A stretch of 64,000 nucleotides of DNA, from contig OZ242174.1 of NCBI GenBank assembly GCA_965205685.1, forward strand, positions 1,550,001-1,614,000, written 5' to 3'. Made by a program: the position numbers and the translations under genes. Positions within the stretch are counted from its first letter, which is position 1. Each line of letters begins with the position of its first letter. The stretch comes from WTFY01 sp965205685. GTDB taxonomy: Bacteria; Pseudomonadota; Gammaproteobacteria; UBA4575. The notes under the pieces were generated by a model. That model searched no databases, was not told the DNA's origin, and saw only the letters and a program-made list of their open reading frames with translations. Below are positions 43,167-52,633 of this stretch, piece after piece.

Positions 43167-44321
43167 TTAAGCGTAACCAACCTGACGGTTGAGGCGATCA
43201 GCAATCGCACGCTCGCCCTCTGAGGCACGCTCTCTGTCCCACTTTGCCAGTTCCTTCTTCATATACATGTGGTAAAGCGGCGGTATGAGCGCGATGGCAA
43301 ACAAGGTGAAGTAACCCCATCCGGTGTTAGGAGCACCTACGTCATCCAGCTCCCAGAAGTGGGTTTCACCACGGTCATGGTGATCTGCCTGACGGCCAAT
43401 CTCGATGAAGAACCAGCTGGTGAACGCTGTTGCGTTGTCCCATGAATGACGATAGTCAATCGGCTGTCCCTTCTCACGAATCAAGCCGTAATGCTCCATG
43501 TAGTTGAGGGCTTCGAGCTCAAAGTTTGAGATCAGCCATACAACTGACAGGCAGGCAATACCAATCCAGCCGCCGGCAAACCAGAACAGGAACAGGGTCG
43601 GCAGGCTCATGGCATAGCCACGCAGCCAGCGATTTTCCCATGTGAACCAGGATTTGCCCAGACGCTCCAGACGTTGCTTCTCCATTCTGTACAGGAAGCG
43701 GGACTGCCCGATTCCGGCCAATGGATAGTGTCGGTAGATGGTTCTTCCACGCGGTGACGTAGCAGGATCATCTTCGTGTGCCAGTTCCAGATGGTGGTTA
43801 TAGACATGTGCATAGCTGAAGTGAGCTTTGCCACTCAGCGCCATCATTGAGCGGGAAATGGCAAAGGCAAATCCCTTCGTATGGCTCAGTTCATGTCCAT
43901 AAATAATACCAATACCGGCAAAGATGCCTGAGGATATCGTGGCACCGATCAGGTCAAGTCCGGAGATTCCATTCATATAAGGCAGGAATCCAAACATGAC
44001 ATGGTCGAACCCGGCACTCAGCGGGACACCATTGACGTACTGGTAGATACGCCATGCGAGCGCCAGTTGCAGGAGTACGAATACTCCCAACATGACGTAC
44101 ATCACGCTGTTCTGTAGCCAGGGCACACCCATCGTTTCTCCGCTCCGGTCAAAGCCTGCACCGGAACTTTGCCACTTCATGGCTGTGTCGATCACGATAC
44201 CAACGCCCAACAGCAGCAGTCCGACCCATACGAACATGCCGCCCATCAATACTCCGAACATCGTGACGATGATCAGGATCGGGGCGAACCAGTACCTTGC
44301 GTTAATCATAAGTTTCATCAT
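43167..44321 (-). CDS. alkB: AlkB-family membrane di-iron monooxygenase (alkane 1-monooxygenase-like)
   Basis: A 384-residue integral membrane protein with about six hydrophobic segments. The His motifs of the AlkB/XylM family are present: HELSH at 143-147, HVYNHH at 172-177 with H182 and EDDPATSPRG, NYMEHYGL at 273-280, HSW at 292-294, and DHH at 313-315. The last block, GRQADHHDRGETHFWEL, differs from the RHSDHHA of alkane hydroxylases. No rubredoxin domain is fused or encoded nearby. A sigma-70 promoter lies upstream. First gene of the alk locus. Substrate (alkane, alkene or aromatic methyl) is not determinable. Confidence 0.9.
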   Translation of the reverse strand: MMKLMINARYWFAPILIIVTMFGVLMGGMFVWVGLLLLGVGIVIDTAMKWQSSGAGFDRSGETMGVPWLQNSVMYVMLGVFVLLQLALAWRIYQYVNGVPLSAGFDHVMFGFLPYMNGISGLDLIGATISSGIFAGIGIIYGHELSHTKGFAFAISRSMMALSGKAHFSYAHVYNHHLELAHEDDPATSPRGRTIYRHYPLAGIGQSRFLYRMEKQRLERLGKSWFTWENRWLRGYAMSLPTLFLFWFAGGWIGIACLSVVWLISNFELEALNYMEHYGLIREKGQPIDYRHSWDNATAFTSWFFIEIGRQADHHDRGETHFWELDDVGAPNTGWGYFTLFAIALIPPLYHMYMKKELAKWDRERASEGERAIADRLNRQVGYA

Positions 44322-44750
44322 TGTATATGCACCTCCAGCATTCGCTCGGTTAACTACAAATTTAATTGTTTAGCATATCTTTTTCCGTTGCCCTCTCTCA
44401 TGGACTGCATATCCACATGGATACTTGCCCATTCGGGGGCATTAGATACGCTCGATTATACAAGCATGATTCTGTAACTGCAAATACTCCGGTGTTTGCA
44501 TGAAAGGCACAGGAATCACCTATAAAAGCATATAAAATTCAAATACTTAAGTTGACTTTGGGGGTGCCTTGCCAGATCAGTCAACAGGACACAATCGTTT
44601 ACCCATTTCCACGCCATAAAATCACCTGCAGCGGCCAGTTTTGCCACTGCTGTCGCCCGGGCCAGCCAAGGTTCTGCAGGCTCCCAAAACCGGCTCTGTC
44701 AACCGCCGGTCACCCCGTTTTCCAGTTCTCGGGGGCGCACCACCGCCTTG
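44322..44750. other. Intergenic region between alkB and clpB
   Basis: Holds the alkB promoter and a leader of about 125 bases. The part nearer clpB (44500-44750) has no gene or clear terminator that I can see. Confidence 0.5.
44455..44483 (-). promoter_or_regulatory. alkB: Sigma-70 promoter of the alk locus
   Basis: On the minus strand TTGCAG (44478-44483), a 17-base spacer and a perfect TATAAT (44455-44460). Transcription would begin near 44448, giving a leader of about 127 bases before the alkB ATG. The best promoter match found in the window. Confidence 0.7.
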
Positions 44751-47357
44751 TCAGGCGGCCATGGGATTCGTGGTGGCAAAGCTCAGCCCGTCCTCCTTGA
44801 CATCGACCCGGACGGTCTGGCCGGGTCGGATCTCGCCAGCAAGCAGGGCCTGGGCCAGCGGATTTCCCACCATTTCCTGCACGGCCCGCTTCAGGGGACG
44901 GGCCCCGTACACGGGATCGAAACCGGCTTCGGCAAGCTTGTCGAAGGCAGCCTCGGAATAGTCCAGGGTAATATCCCGGTCCGCCACCCGCTTTTGCAAA
45001 TGACCCAGCTGGATTTCCGTGATCGCGCGAATGTGTTCCCTGCGCAGCGAATGGAACACGATGCAGTCGTCGATGCGGTTGATGAGTTCCGGTTTCAGCC
45101 GGGTATTCACCAGGGCCATCACCGCCGCCTTCATCTCCTCGTACTGGTCTGCACCTTCCTCCTCCGGCGAAGCAAACCCCTGGATGACATCGCTGCCGAG
45201 ATTGGAGGTCATGACGATCACGGTGTTCTTGAAGTCCACGGTGTTGCCGTGGCCGTCGGTCAGTCGCCCGTCATCGAGCACCTGCAGCAGGATATTGAAC
45301 ACGTCCGGATGCGCCTTCTCTATTTCATCCATCAGCACGACGCTGTACGGCTTGCGGCGCACGGCCTCGGTCAGGTAGCCACCTTCTTCGTACCCCACGT
45401 ATCCCGGAGGGGCGCCGATCAGCCGGGCCACGGAATGTTTCTCCATGAACTCGGACATGTCGACGCGGATCAGGGCATCCTCGTTGTCGAACAAGAACTC
45501 GGTCAGGGCCTTGGTCAACTCGGTCTTGCCGACCCCGGTCGGACCCAGGAACAGGAACGAGCCATTCGGGCGCCGCGGATCGGAGATCCCGGCTCTTGAC
45601 CTTCGAACGGCATCGGAGATCACCTGTACCGCCTCATCCTGGCCGATGACCCGTGCACGCAGCTCCTGCTCCATGCGCAGCAGCTTCTCGCGCTCTCCGG
45701 AGAGCATCTTTGCCACCGGAATCCCCGTCCAGCGCGAGACGATCTCGGCGACGGCGGTATCCGTCACCTTGTTGCGCAGCAACCTGTTCTCCTCGTTGCC
45801 CACACTGGCGGCCTCACGCAACTGTTTTTCCAGCTCGGGGATGCGCCCGTACTGCATCTCCGACATTTTTGCCAGGTCCCCGGCCCGGTGTGCGGCATCC
45901 AGTTCGATACGCGCCTGCTCCAGTGCCTCCTTGGTTTCCCGGGAACTTTGCAGGACGGTTTTTTCCGAGCGCCAGACCTCCTCGAGGTCGGCATAGGATT
46001 TCTCCAGCCGGGCAATTTCTGCCTCCAGCTCGTCCAGGTGCTTCCTGGAGGCGTCATCGGATTCCTTTTTCAGGGCTTCCCGCTCGATCTTGAGCTGGAT
46101 CAGCTTGCGGTCCAGGCGGTCCATGGATTCCGGCTTGGAGTCGATTTCCATGCGGATGCGCGAGGCGGCCTCGTCGATCAGGTCGATGGCCTTGTCCGGC
46201 AGTTGCCGGTCGGAGATGTAGCGATGCGAGAGGGTGACGGCATTGACGATGGCAGGGTCGGTGATGTCCACCCCGTGATGGGTCTCGTAGCGCTCTTTCA
46301 GGCCGCGCAGGATTGCGATCGTGTCCTCCACACCCGGTTCATCGACCAGGATTTTCTGAAAACGCCGCTCCAGCGCTGCATCCTTCTCGATGTACTGGCG
46401 GTATTCATTCAGGGTGGTCGCACCGACACAGTGAAGTTCTCCGCGGGCAAGCGCAGGCTTGAGCATGTTGCCCGCGTCCATGGCTCCCTCCGCCCTGCCG
46501 GCACCCACCATGGTGTGCAGTTCGTCAATAAACAAAATGATCTGGCCTTCCTGCCGGGAGAGTTCTTTGAGCACGGCTTTCAGCCGCTCTTCAAATTCGC
46601 CTCGAAATTTCGCACCGGCAATCAGGGCACTGAGGTCCAGGGACAGGAGCTTCTTGTTCTTGATGCCCTCGGGCACTTCCCCGTTGACGATGCGCTGAGC
46701 CAGGCCTTCCACGATCGCGGTTTTCCCAACGCCGGGTGCACCGATCAGCACCGGATTGTTTTTGGTGCGCCGCTGCAACACCTGGATCGCACGGCGAATT
46801 TCATCATCGCGCCCGATCACCGGATCGAGCTTGCCTTTCAGGGCCTCGGCGGTGAGATCCACCGTGTACTTGCCCAGCGCCTGGCGGGTATCCTCGGCAT
46901 TCGGATCAGTGACATTTTCACCGGAACGCATCGACTTGAAGGAAGCCGCGACGGCCGACTTGTCCGCACCGGCCTCGCGCAGGATCCGGCCCAACTCCCC
47001 CTTGTCCTCAAGCGCCGCCAGCGCAAACACTTCCGAGGCAATGTATTCATCCCCGTGCTGCTGGGCCAGCCGGTCCGTGATGTTGAGCAGGTTTCCGAGA
47101 GCATTGGAGAGGTGGATTTCACCCGCCGTGCCGGACACCTTGGGCAGTCCCTGCACCGCCTGCTCACAACGTTGCCTGACCTGTCCCACATCGGTGCCTG
47201 CGCGCTGCAGCACGGCGGCCACAGAGCTGTGCTCCTGGACCAGCATCGCCAGCATGAGATGCACCGGCTCGATGAACTGGTGCTCGCGGCCTGCGGCCAT
47301 TGACTGCGCCTCCTGTAGGGCAAGCTGGAATTTAGCAGTGAGCTTTTCGATTCGCAT
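44751..47357 (-). CDS. clpB: ATP-dependent disaggregase ClpB
   Basis: Hexameric AAA+ unfoldase that rescues aggregated protein with DnaK. It has 868 residues from the ATG at 47355-47357 (MRIEKLTAKFQ); the frame is open 92 codons further, but those are not ClpB. The N-domain is followed by Walker A GAPGVGKT (206-213), the long coiled-coil middle domain, and the second Walker A GPTGVGKTE. No ClpP-binding tripeptide, as expected. It follows pgeF, the order rluD-pgeF-clpB being that of E. coli. Confidence 0.98.
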   Translation of the reverse strand: MRIEKLTAKFQLALQEAQSMAAGREHQFIEPVHLMLAMLVQEHSSVAAVLQRAGTDVGQVRQRCEQAVQGLPKVSGTAGEIHLSNALGNLLNITDRLAQQHGDEYIASEVFALAALEDKGELGRILREAGADKSAVAASFKSMRSGENVTDPNAEDTRQALGKYTVDLTAEALKGKLDPVIGRDDEIRRAIQVLQRRTKNNPVLIGAPGVGKTAIVEGLAQRIVNGEVPEGIKNKKLLSLDLSALIAGAKFRGEFEERLKAVLKELSRQEGQIILFIDELHTMVGAGRAEGAMDAGNMLKPALARGELHCVGATTLNEYRQYIEKDAALERRFQKILVDEPGVEDTIAILRGLKERYETHHGVDITDPAIVNAVTLSHRYISDRQLPDKAIDLIDEAASRIRMEIDSKPESMDRLDRKLIQLKIEREALKKESDDASRKHLDELEAEIARLEKSYADLEEVWRSEKTVLQSSRETKEALEQARIELDAAHRAGDLAKMSEMQYGRIPELEKQLREAASVGNEENRLLRNKVTDTAVAEIVSRWTGIPVAKMLSGEREKLLRMEQELRARVIGQDEAVQVISDAVRRSRAGISDPRRPNGSFLFLGPTGVGKTELTKALTEFLFDNEDALIRVDMSEFMEKHSVARLIGAPPGYVGYEEGGYLTEAVRRKPYSVVLMDEIEKAHPDVFNILLQVLDDGRLTDGHGNTVDFKNTVIVMTSNLGSDVIQGFASPEEEGADQYEEMKAAVMALVNTRLKPELINRIDDCIVFHSLRREHIRAITEIQLGHLQKRVADRDITLDYSEAAFDKLAEAGFDPVYGARPLKRAVQEMVGNPLAQALLAGEIRPGQTVRVDVKEDGLSFATTNPMAA

Positions 47358-47442
47358 CCTCTGACTCCGGATAAGTATGTTTCCCTGTCCAGTGAAATGG
47401 GGGCGCGGGATGCGCGATTCAAGCGCGGTGGCCGAACTTTCG

Positions 47443-48192
47443 CTACGGGTCCAGCCAGACCAGGGTGGCCATGCGTCCCGTGGTACCGTCGCGCCGGTAG
47501 GAAAAGAATTGCTCGTGTTGCGTGAAGGTGCAGTGCGTGCCCCCGGATACCGCGTGCACGCCCTGCGCCGCAAGGATGCTCGTCGCAATCCGGTAGAGAT
47601 TGGCCAGGCATTTACCATCGCGCCCGGGCGCAAAGGCCGGGGCGAGGCCGGGAGTCTTGTCGACGAACTGCTCCCTCAGGGCTTCGCCAATCTCGAACCT
47701 GGCCGGTCCGATGGCCGGTCCCAGCCAGCAGAGCAGCTGTGAGGACGGCATCCCAAGTGCCTGCACGGTGCTTTCCAGCACCCCGTCAAGCAGGCCTCGC
47801 CAGCCGGCATGGGCCACGGCTACACAGCTTGCCTGCCGATCGCAAAACAGCACGGGCAGGCAATCCGCGGTTTGCACGGCACAGACGATCCCCCGTGCCG
47901 TGGTGTAGGCGGCATCGGCGCGAAGTGCTCCTGCGCGGGTTGCGGGAAGACGGATCACCTGTGTGCCGTGGCGCTGTTCCAGCCAGCAGGGCTCCCCAGG
48001 GAGCTGCAGGGCCTCTCGCAGCAGCCGGCGGTTATGCATGACGTGCTGCGGGCGATCCCCGACGTGCATGCCCAGGTTGAAGCCCGAATAGGAGCCCTGG
48101 CTGAAGCCCCCGCAGCGAGTGGTCGACAGGCCCCGCACGCCTTCGGGGGCCGGCCAGTCGGGCGTGATCCACTCAGGAGGCAGCATGGGCAT
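47443..48192 (-). CDS. pgeF: Peptidoglycan editing factor PgeF (YfiH, laccase-domain family)
   Basis: A 249-residue protein of the YfiH/DUF152 family, which corrects misincorporated L-Ser in the muropeptide stem. The zinc-binding triad is H75 (EQRHG), C111 (TADCLP) and H128 (AHAGW). It overlaps rluD by 20 bases and precedes clpB by 85 bases. Family members have also been described as purine nucleoside phosphorylases or polyphenol oxidases. Confidence 0.94.
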   Translation of the reverse strand: MPMLPPEWITPDWPAPEGVRGLSTTRCGGFSQGSYSGFNLGMHVGDRPQHVMHNRRLLREALQLPGEPCWLEQRHGTQVIRLPATRAGALRADAAYTTARGIVCAVQTADCLPVLFCDRQASCVAVAHAGWRGLLDGVLESTVQALGMPSSQLLCWLGPAIGPARFEIGEALREQFVDKTPGLAPAFAPGRDGKCLANLYRIATSILAAQGVHAVSGGTHCTFTQHEQFFSYRRDGTTGRMATLVWLDP

Positions 48193-49123
48193 GCGTGCTC
48201 AGCGCATCCAGGAGCTGGCGGAAATCCTGCGGCAGGGGTGCCGACCACTCGCACGTTTTCGCAGCCTCCGGATGGGTGAGTTCGAGATGGCTCGCGTGCA
48301 GGGCCTGGCGGGGAAACCCGGCCAGGGCCCGGCTCACGCAATCCCCGCCCGCCCTGATTTTTTTCCCGTACACTGGATCGCCGACCACCGGAAACCTCAG
48401 ATGCGCCATGTGCACCCGGATCTGGTGGGTTCTTCCGGTTTCAAGCCGTGCCTCAAGCAGCGTGCACGGCCCCAGGCGCTGGCGGACCCGGTAGTGCGTG
48501 ATAGCCGGTTTTCCACCAGAGCGCACGGCCATTTTCTTGCGGTCGACCGGATGCCTGCCCACCGGGGCATCGACTGTACCGCCCGAGACGACCTGGCCGT
48601 GCACCAGCACGGCATACCTTCGGCTCACCCGGCGTTGCTGCAGCTGCTCGACCAGCGCACGGTGACTCTGCAGCTGCCGGGCGATGAGCAGCAATCCGCT
48701 GGTGTCCTTGTCGAGGCGGTGCACGATGCCTGCCCTCGGGATGGCGGACAGGCCGGGATCATGGTGGAGCAGCGCATTGGCCAGGGTGCCTGCGGGATTG
48801 CCGGCACCGGGATGCACCACCAGCCCCGCGGGCTTGTTGATGACCAACAGGGACCGGTCTTCATGGACGATTTCGAGATCGATCTCCTCGGGCAGCAGCG
48901 GGCTTTCCTCGTGCAAACGCACCCGCCCCTCGATCCGCTCGCCCCCGGAAACGATGTCGCGCGGACGCGATGCCCTGCCGTTTACCAGCACCTCGTGGCT
49001 GCGGATGCATTCCTGCAGACGGGTGCGCGAATACTCCGGAAAGATCCGGGACAATGCGGCATCCAGACGTAACCCTGCGAGAGATGCAGGGATCACTGTC
49101 GACAGCTGGTGATCGTCGCCCAT
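48173..49123 (-). CDS. rluD: 23S rRNA pseudouridine synthase RluD
   Basis: Makes pseudouridines 1911, 1915 and 1917 in helix 69 of 23S rRNA. It has 316 residues from the ATG at 49121-49123. An S4-like domain (LDAALSRIFPEYSRTRLQ, then VLVNGR) precedes the catalytic domain, with NKPAGLVVHPG (96-106) and the catalytic D138 in HRLDKDTSG. Divergent from bamD and first in rluD-pgeF-clpB, as in E. coli. Confidence 0.95.
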   Translation of the reverse strand: MGDDHQLSTVIPASLAGLRLDAALSRIFPEYSRTRLQECIRSHEVLVNGRASRPRDIVSGGERIEGRVRLHEESPLLPEEIDLEIVHEDRSLLVINKPAGLVVHPGAGNPAGTLANALLHHDPGLSAIPRAGIVHRLDKDTSGLLLIARQLQSHRALVEQLQQRRVSRRYAVLVHGQVVSGGTVDAPVGRHPVDRKKMAVRSGGKPAITHYRVRQRLGPCTLLEARLETGRTHQIRVHMAHLRFPVVGDPVYGKKIRAGGDCVSRALAGFPRQALHASHLELTHPEAAKTCEWSAPLPQDFRQLLDALSTHAHAAS

Positions 49124-49166
49124 GGTCGATGCGGTTGAGTCCAAAAAAGGGCTATACTCGGAGCCC

Positions 49167-50072
49167 ATGAAAACACATGCACCGAATTTTACGGCTTTTG
49201 CGCTGCGCCTGCTTGTCCTGCTGGCGTGCCTGGGCATGCTAAGCGGCTGTGGGGCACTCGATCTGTTCGGGATCCTGCAGGAGGAAGAAGAGCAGGTAGA
49301 GCCCACCGCGGACGAGGCTGCAGCGGAGCTTTACGGGCAAGCGTACAGGGCGCTGGGCAGTCGCGACTACACCACGGCCATCGAGAAATACGAGTTGCTG
49401 GAATCCCGCTATCCCTTTGGACGTTATGCACAACAGGCCCAGCTCGAGCTGGGGTATGCCTACTACAAGCAAAACGACTACGAGCGGTCACGGGATACCG
49501 TCGACCGGTTCATCAAGCTGAACCCGCGCCACCCGAGTATCGCCTACGCGCATTACGTCAAGGGGCTCGCCACCTTCGACAGCGGAAGGAATTTCGTGCA
49601 CTACATCCTGGAGCGTGATCCCTCCAACAACGATCCCACCTCATTGTACGAAGCCTTCCAGATCTTCGACTTCATCATCGAGGAATACCCGGACAGCAAG
49701 TACACCGAGGATGCCAAGTGGCGCATGGTCTACCTGCGCAACGAGCTTGCCGAATACGAACTCAAGGTGGCGGATTTTTACCTGCGCCGCGGAGCCTATG
49801 TGGCCGCCGCCAACCGTGTGCGCTATGTGCTAGATCACTACCAGGGTGCCGATGTCATGCCACAGGCGCTGTACATGCTGGAGCAGGCCTACACCAAGCT
49901 CGGCCTCGAGGACCTGGCCGGCGATACCCGCCGGGTGTACGCGGAAAACTTCCAGACCACCGAGGATGGCCGGATACCGGCACGTCTTGCGATGCACGAA
50001 CAGAGCTGTGCCGAAGGCGTTTGGGCACGCGCACTGGAAACCCTGCGCTTGAAAACCTACGACTGCGACTGA
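49167..50072 (+). CDS. bamD: Outer membrane protein assembly factor BamD
   Basis: Essential lipoprotein of the BAM complex. It has 301 residues from the ATG at 49167. The signal peptide ends in the lipobox LSGC (C28). Five tetratricopeptide-type repeats follow (AYRALGSRDYTTAIEKYELL, LELGYAYYKQNDYERSRD begin the first two). Its 3' end overlaps the convergent nadE by 16 bases. A TATACT just before the gene may be its -10. Confidence 0.95.
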   Translation: MKTHAPNFTAFALRLLVLLACLGMLSGCGALDLFGILQEEEEQVEPTADEAAAELYGQAYRALGSRDYTTAIEKYELLESRYPFGRYAQQAQLELGYAYYKQNDYERSRDTVDRFIKLNPRHPSIAYAHYVKGLATFDSGRNFVHYILERDPSNNDPTSLYEAFQIFDFIIEEYPDSKYTEDAKWRMVYLRNELAEYELKVADFYLRRGAYVAAANRVRYVLDHYQGADVMPQALYMLEQAYTKLGLEDLAGDTRRVYAENFQTTEDGRIPARLAMHEQSCAEGVWARALETLRLKTYDCD

Positions 50073-51712
50073 GTACCCGGTGGGGACGGGCTTCCCGAAA
50101 AGCCGCTGGTAATCGGGTAACGGCGGTCCTTGCCGAAGGCACGGCGCGTAATCTTCACCCCCGGCGGCGCCTGGCGCCTCTTGTACTCGTTTCGCAACAC
50201 CATGGACACGACACGCTCGACCACGCGCCGGTCAAAGCCGTCAGCGACGATGTGCTCCACGCTCAGGTCCTGCTCCACGAATTTTTCCAGAATCGGGTCC
50301 AGCTGGTCATAGGGCGGCAGACTGTCGCGGTCCACCTGGTCCGGGGCAAGCTCTGCGGTAGGCTCACGCTGCAGCACGCGCTCGGGGATGACCAAGCCCA
50401 GCCCGTTGCGGTATCTCGCCAGTTCATACACCAGGGTCTTGGAGACATCTTTCAGTGGCGCAAACCCCCCTGCCATATCGCCATACAGGGTGGCATAGCC
50501 GACTGACATTTCGCTCTTGTTCCCGGTCGTCAGCAACAGTCTTCCGGTGCGGTTCGACAGCGCCATGAGGAACACTCCGCGAAGACGTGACTGGACATTC
50601 TCCTCGGTCACGTCCGGTGCAGAAACCGGGGCCACTGTCGCCAGGCCGTTCGTGACCGCCGTAAAGGCTGCCTCGATGGGAATCTGGTCCAGTTGAACTC
50701 CCAGGCCTGTAGCCAGTGCCCCGGCATCCTCAATGCTGATCGCGGAGGTGTAGCGAAACGGCATCATCACCGCGTGGACCCGTTCGGCACCGAGGGCATC
50801 GACCGCAAGCACGAGTGTCAGGGCCGAGTCAATCCCGCCGGACAGACCCAGCACCACGCCGTCAAAGCGGTTTTTCAGCACGTAATCGCGCACCCCCAGC
50901 ACAAGCGCTCGGTACACCGATGCAGCACCCGTCAGCGGGGCGTGCAGGCATGCACTGGCCAGCAGGTCCGAGTCAGCCTTTGAGTACTGCACGGTGAAAA
51001 TCCCGGGCTCGAACGCCGGAGCCCGCAGGCAGGGTTCACCCTGGCGGTTGATGCAGCAGGACTCGCCGTCGAATACCAGCTCGTCCTGTCCGCCGACCTG
51101 GTTGACGTACACGATAGGGACCCGCTGCTCCCGGACACGGGCCTTGAGGATCTCAAGGCGCTCGTCCGTCTTGTGCACCCGGTAGGGGCTGGCATTGATG
51201 TTGATGATGAGTTCGGCCCCGTCTGCCACGGCTTGTTCTACGGGTGCACCCACCCAGATATCCTCACAGATCGTGATCCCTACCCGCACGCCCTGGATGT
51301 CCATGACGCAAGCTGCATCACCTGCGTGGAAGTACCGCTTTTCGTCAAAAACCTCGTAATTCGGCAACTGCTGCTTGTGATATACGGCGAGCATGGCCGC
51401 ATCCCGGATTACGAATGCCGAATTGAACAGCTGCCCGCCTTCTTCTGAAGGTGCACCGAGCACGACGTGGATGCCATGGATTTCACGCTGCAGGGTCTGC
51501 AGGCATTGCTCAACCTGCGGCAGGATCGTCGCATTGAACAGCAGGTCCTCGAGCGGGTAGCCGGTCAGCGAAAGCTCGGAAAACACGACCATGTCCGCGC
51601 TTAGGTGGTCCCTCGCATGTACAGCGTTGTCGATGATCTGGCGGGTATTTCCCTCCAGGTCCCCGACCAGGAAATTGCACTGTGCCAGGGCGATGTTCAG
51701 TGTGTCTTTCAT
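50057..51712 (-). CDS. nadE: Glutamine-dependent NAD+ synthetase
   Basis: Amidates nicotinic acid adenine dinucleotide to NAD. It has 551 residues from the ATG at 51710-51712 (MKDTLNIALAQ). The N-terminal nitrilase-type glutaminase domain has the triad E46, K113 and C149 (ITICEDIW). The C-terminal synthetase domain has the P-loop LGLSGGIDSAL and TGNKSEMSVGY. The upstream frame overlaps sucD and is not part of the gene. It lies 22 bases after sucD and converges on bamD. Confidence 0.96.
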   Translation of the reverse strand: MKDTLNIALAQCNFLVGDLEGNTRQIIDNAVHARDHLSADMVVFSELSLTGYPLEDLLFNATILPQVEQCLQTLQREIHGIHVVLGAPSEEGGQLFNSAFVIRDAAMLAVYHKQQLPNYEVFDEKRYFHAGDAACVMDIQGVRVGITICEDIWVGAPVEQAVADGAELIININASPYRVHKTDERLEILKARVREQRVPIVYVNQVGGQDELVFDGESCCINRQGEPCLRAPAFEPGIFTVQYSKADSDLLASACLHAPLTGAASVYRALVLGVRDYVLKNRFDGVVLGLSGGIDSALTLVLAVDALGAERVHAVMMPFRYTSAISIEDAGALATGLGVQLDQIPIEAAFTAVTNGLATVAPVSAPDVTEENVQSRLRGVFLMALSNRTGRLLLTTGNKSEMSVGYATLYGDMAGGFAPLKDVSKTLVYELARYRNGLGLVIPERVLQREPTAELAPDQVDRDSLPPYDQLDPILEKFVEQDLSVEHIVADGFDRRVVERVVSMVLRNEYKRRQAPPGVKITRRAFGKDRRYPITSGFSGSPSPPGTQSQS

Positions 51713-51734
51713 CACGGTCCAAAAACCCTGCCGG

Positions 51735-52613
51735 TCAACGGTCAAGCAGGGCACGCATGAGGGCACCGAGTTCGGCGGGATTGCGCGAGGTGGTAACACC
51801 GGCCTTCTCGAAGGCCTGGTACTTCTGTTCGGCACCTCCCTTGCCCCCGCTGATGATCGCCCCCGCATGCCCCATGCGTTTGCCGGGGGGTGCGGTAACA
51901 CCGGCCACATAGGCCACGACCGGCTTGGATACCTTTTCCTGGATATACTCGGCCGCCTGTTCCTCGGCTTGGCCACCGATCTCACCGACGAGGATGATGC
52001 CTTGCGTGGCTTCATCCTGTTCGAACAGCGCCAGGCAGTCGATGAAGTCCAGCCCGTGGATCGGATCTCCGCCAATACCGATGCAGGTGGACTGGCCCAT
52101 GCCATGCTGCACGGTCTGGTCCACGGCCACATAGGTCAGGGTGCCCGAGCGTGAAACGATGCCGACCTGGCCGGGACGGTGAATGTCGCCTGGCATGATT
52201 CCGATTTTGCATTCCCCCGGGGTGATGACCCCTGGGCAGTTCGGCCCCACCAGCATGGAATCCGAGTTCTCCAGCACCGCTTTCACTTTCACCATGTCAA
52301 GGATCGGGATTCCTTCGGTAATACAGACAATCAGCGGGATACTTGCATTGGCGGACTCGAGAATGGCGTCCGCGGCAAAGGCAGCCGGCACATAAATGAC
52401 ACTGGCATCGACTTCGTGCTCCTGGCGTACCTGGTCTACGGTGTCAAACATGGGGAGCCCGAGATGAGTACTCCCACCCCGTCCAGGGGTCACCCCTGCG
52501 ACCACCTGTGTACCGTAGTCCAGGGCCTGCTGCGTATGAAACGTGCCCTGGGCACCTGTCATGCCCTGGCACAGCACCTTCGTATCTCTCCCGACAAGAA
52601 CGCTCATGGACAA
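51735..52613 (-). CDS. sucD: Succinyl-CoA synthetase subunit alpha
   Basis: The alpha subunit binds CoA and carries the phospho-histidine. It has 292 residues. GMTGAQGTFHT (15-25) forms the CoA site, and the active His is in GKRMGHAGAI near the C terminus. It is 20 bases downstream of sucC. The 2-oxoglutarate dehydrogenase genes that accompany sucCD in E. coli are absent here. Confidence 0.97.
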   Translation of the reverse strand: MSMSVLVGRDTKVLCQGMTGAQGTFHTQQALDYGTQVVAGVTPGRGGSTHLGLPMFDTVDQVRQEHEVDASVIYVPAAFAADAILESANASIPLIVCITEGIPILDMVKVKAVLENSDSMLVGPNCPGVITPGECKIGIMPGDIHRPGQVGIVSRSGTLTYVAVDQTVQHGMGQSTCIGIGGDPIHGLDFIDCLALFEQDEATQGIILVGEIGGQAEEQAAEYIQEKVSKPVVAYVAGVTAPPGKRMGHAGAIISGGKGGAEQKYQAFEKAGVTTSRNPAELGALMRALLDR

Positions 52614-52633
52614 CAGACCAAAGGTACGCCGGT

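Noticed and set aside
47358..47633. N-terminal extension of ClpB
   Set aside because: The 92 extra codons run through the pgeF end and do not match ClpB, whose N terminus MRIEKLTAKF is recognisable at 47357.
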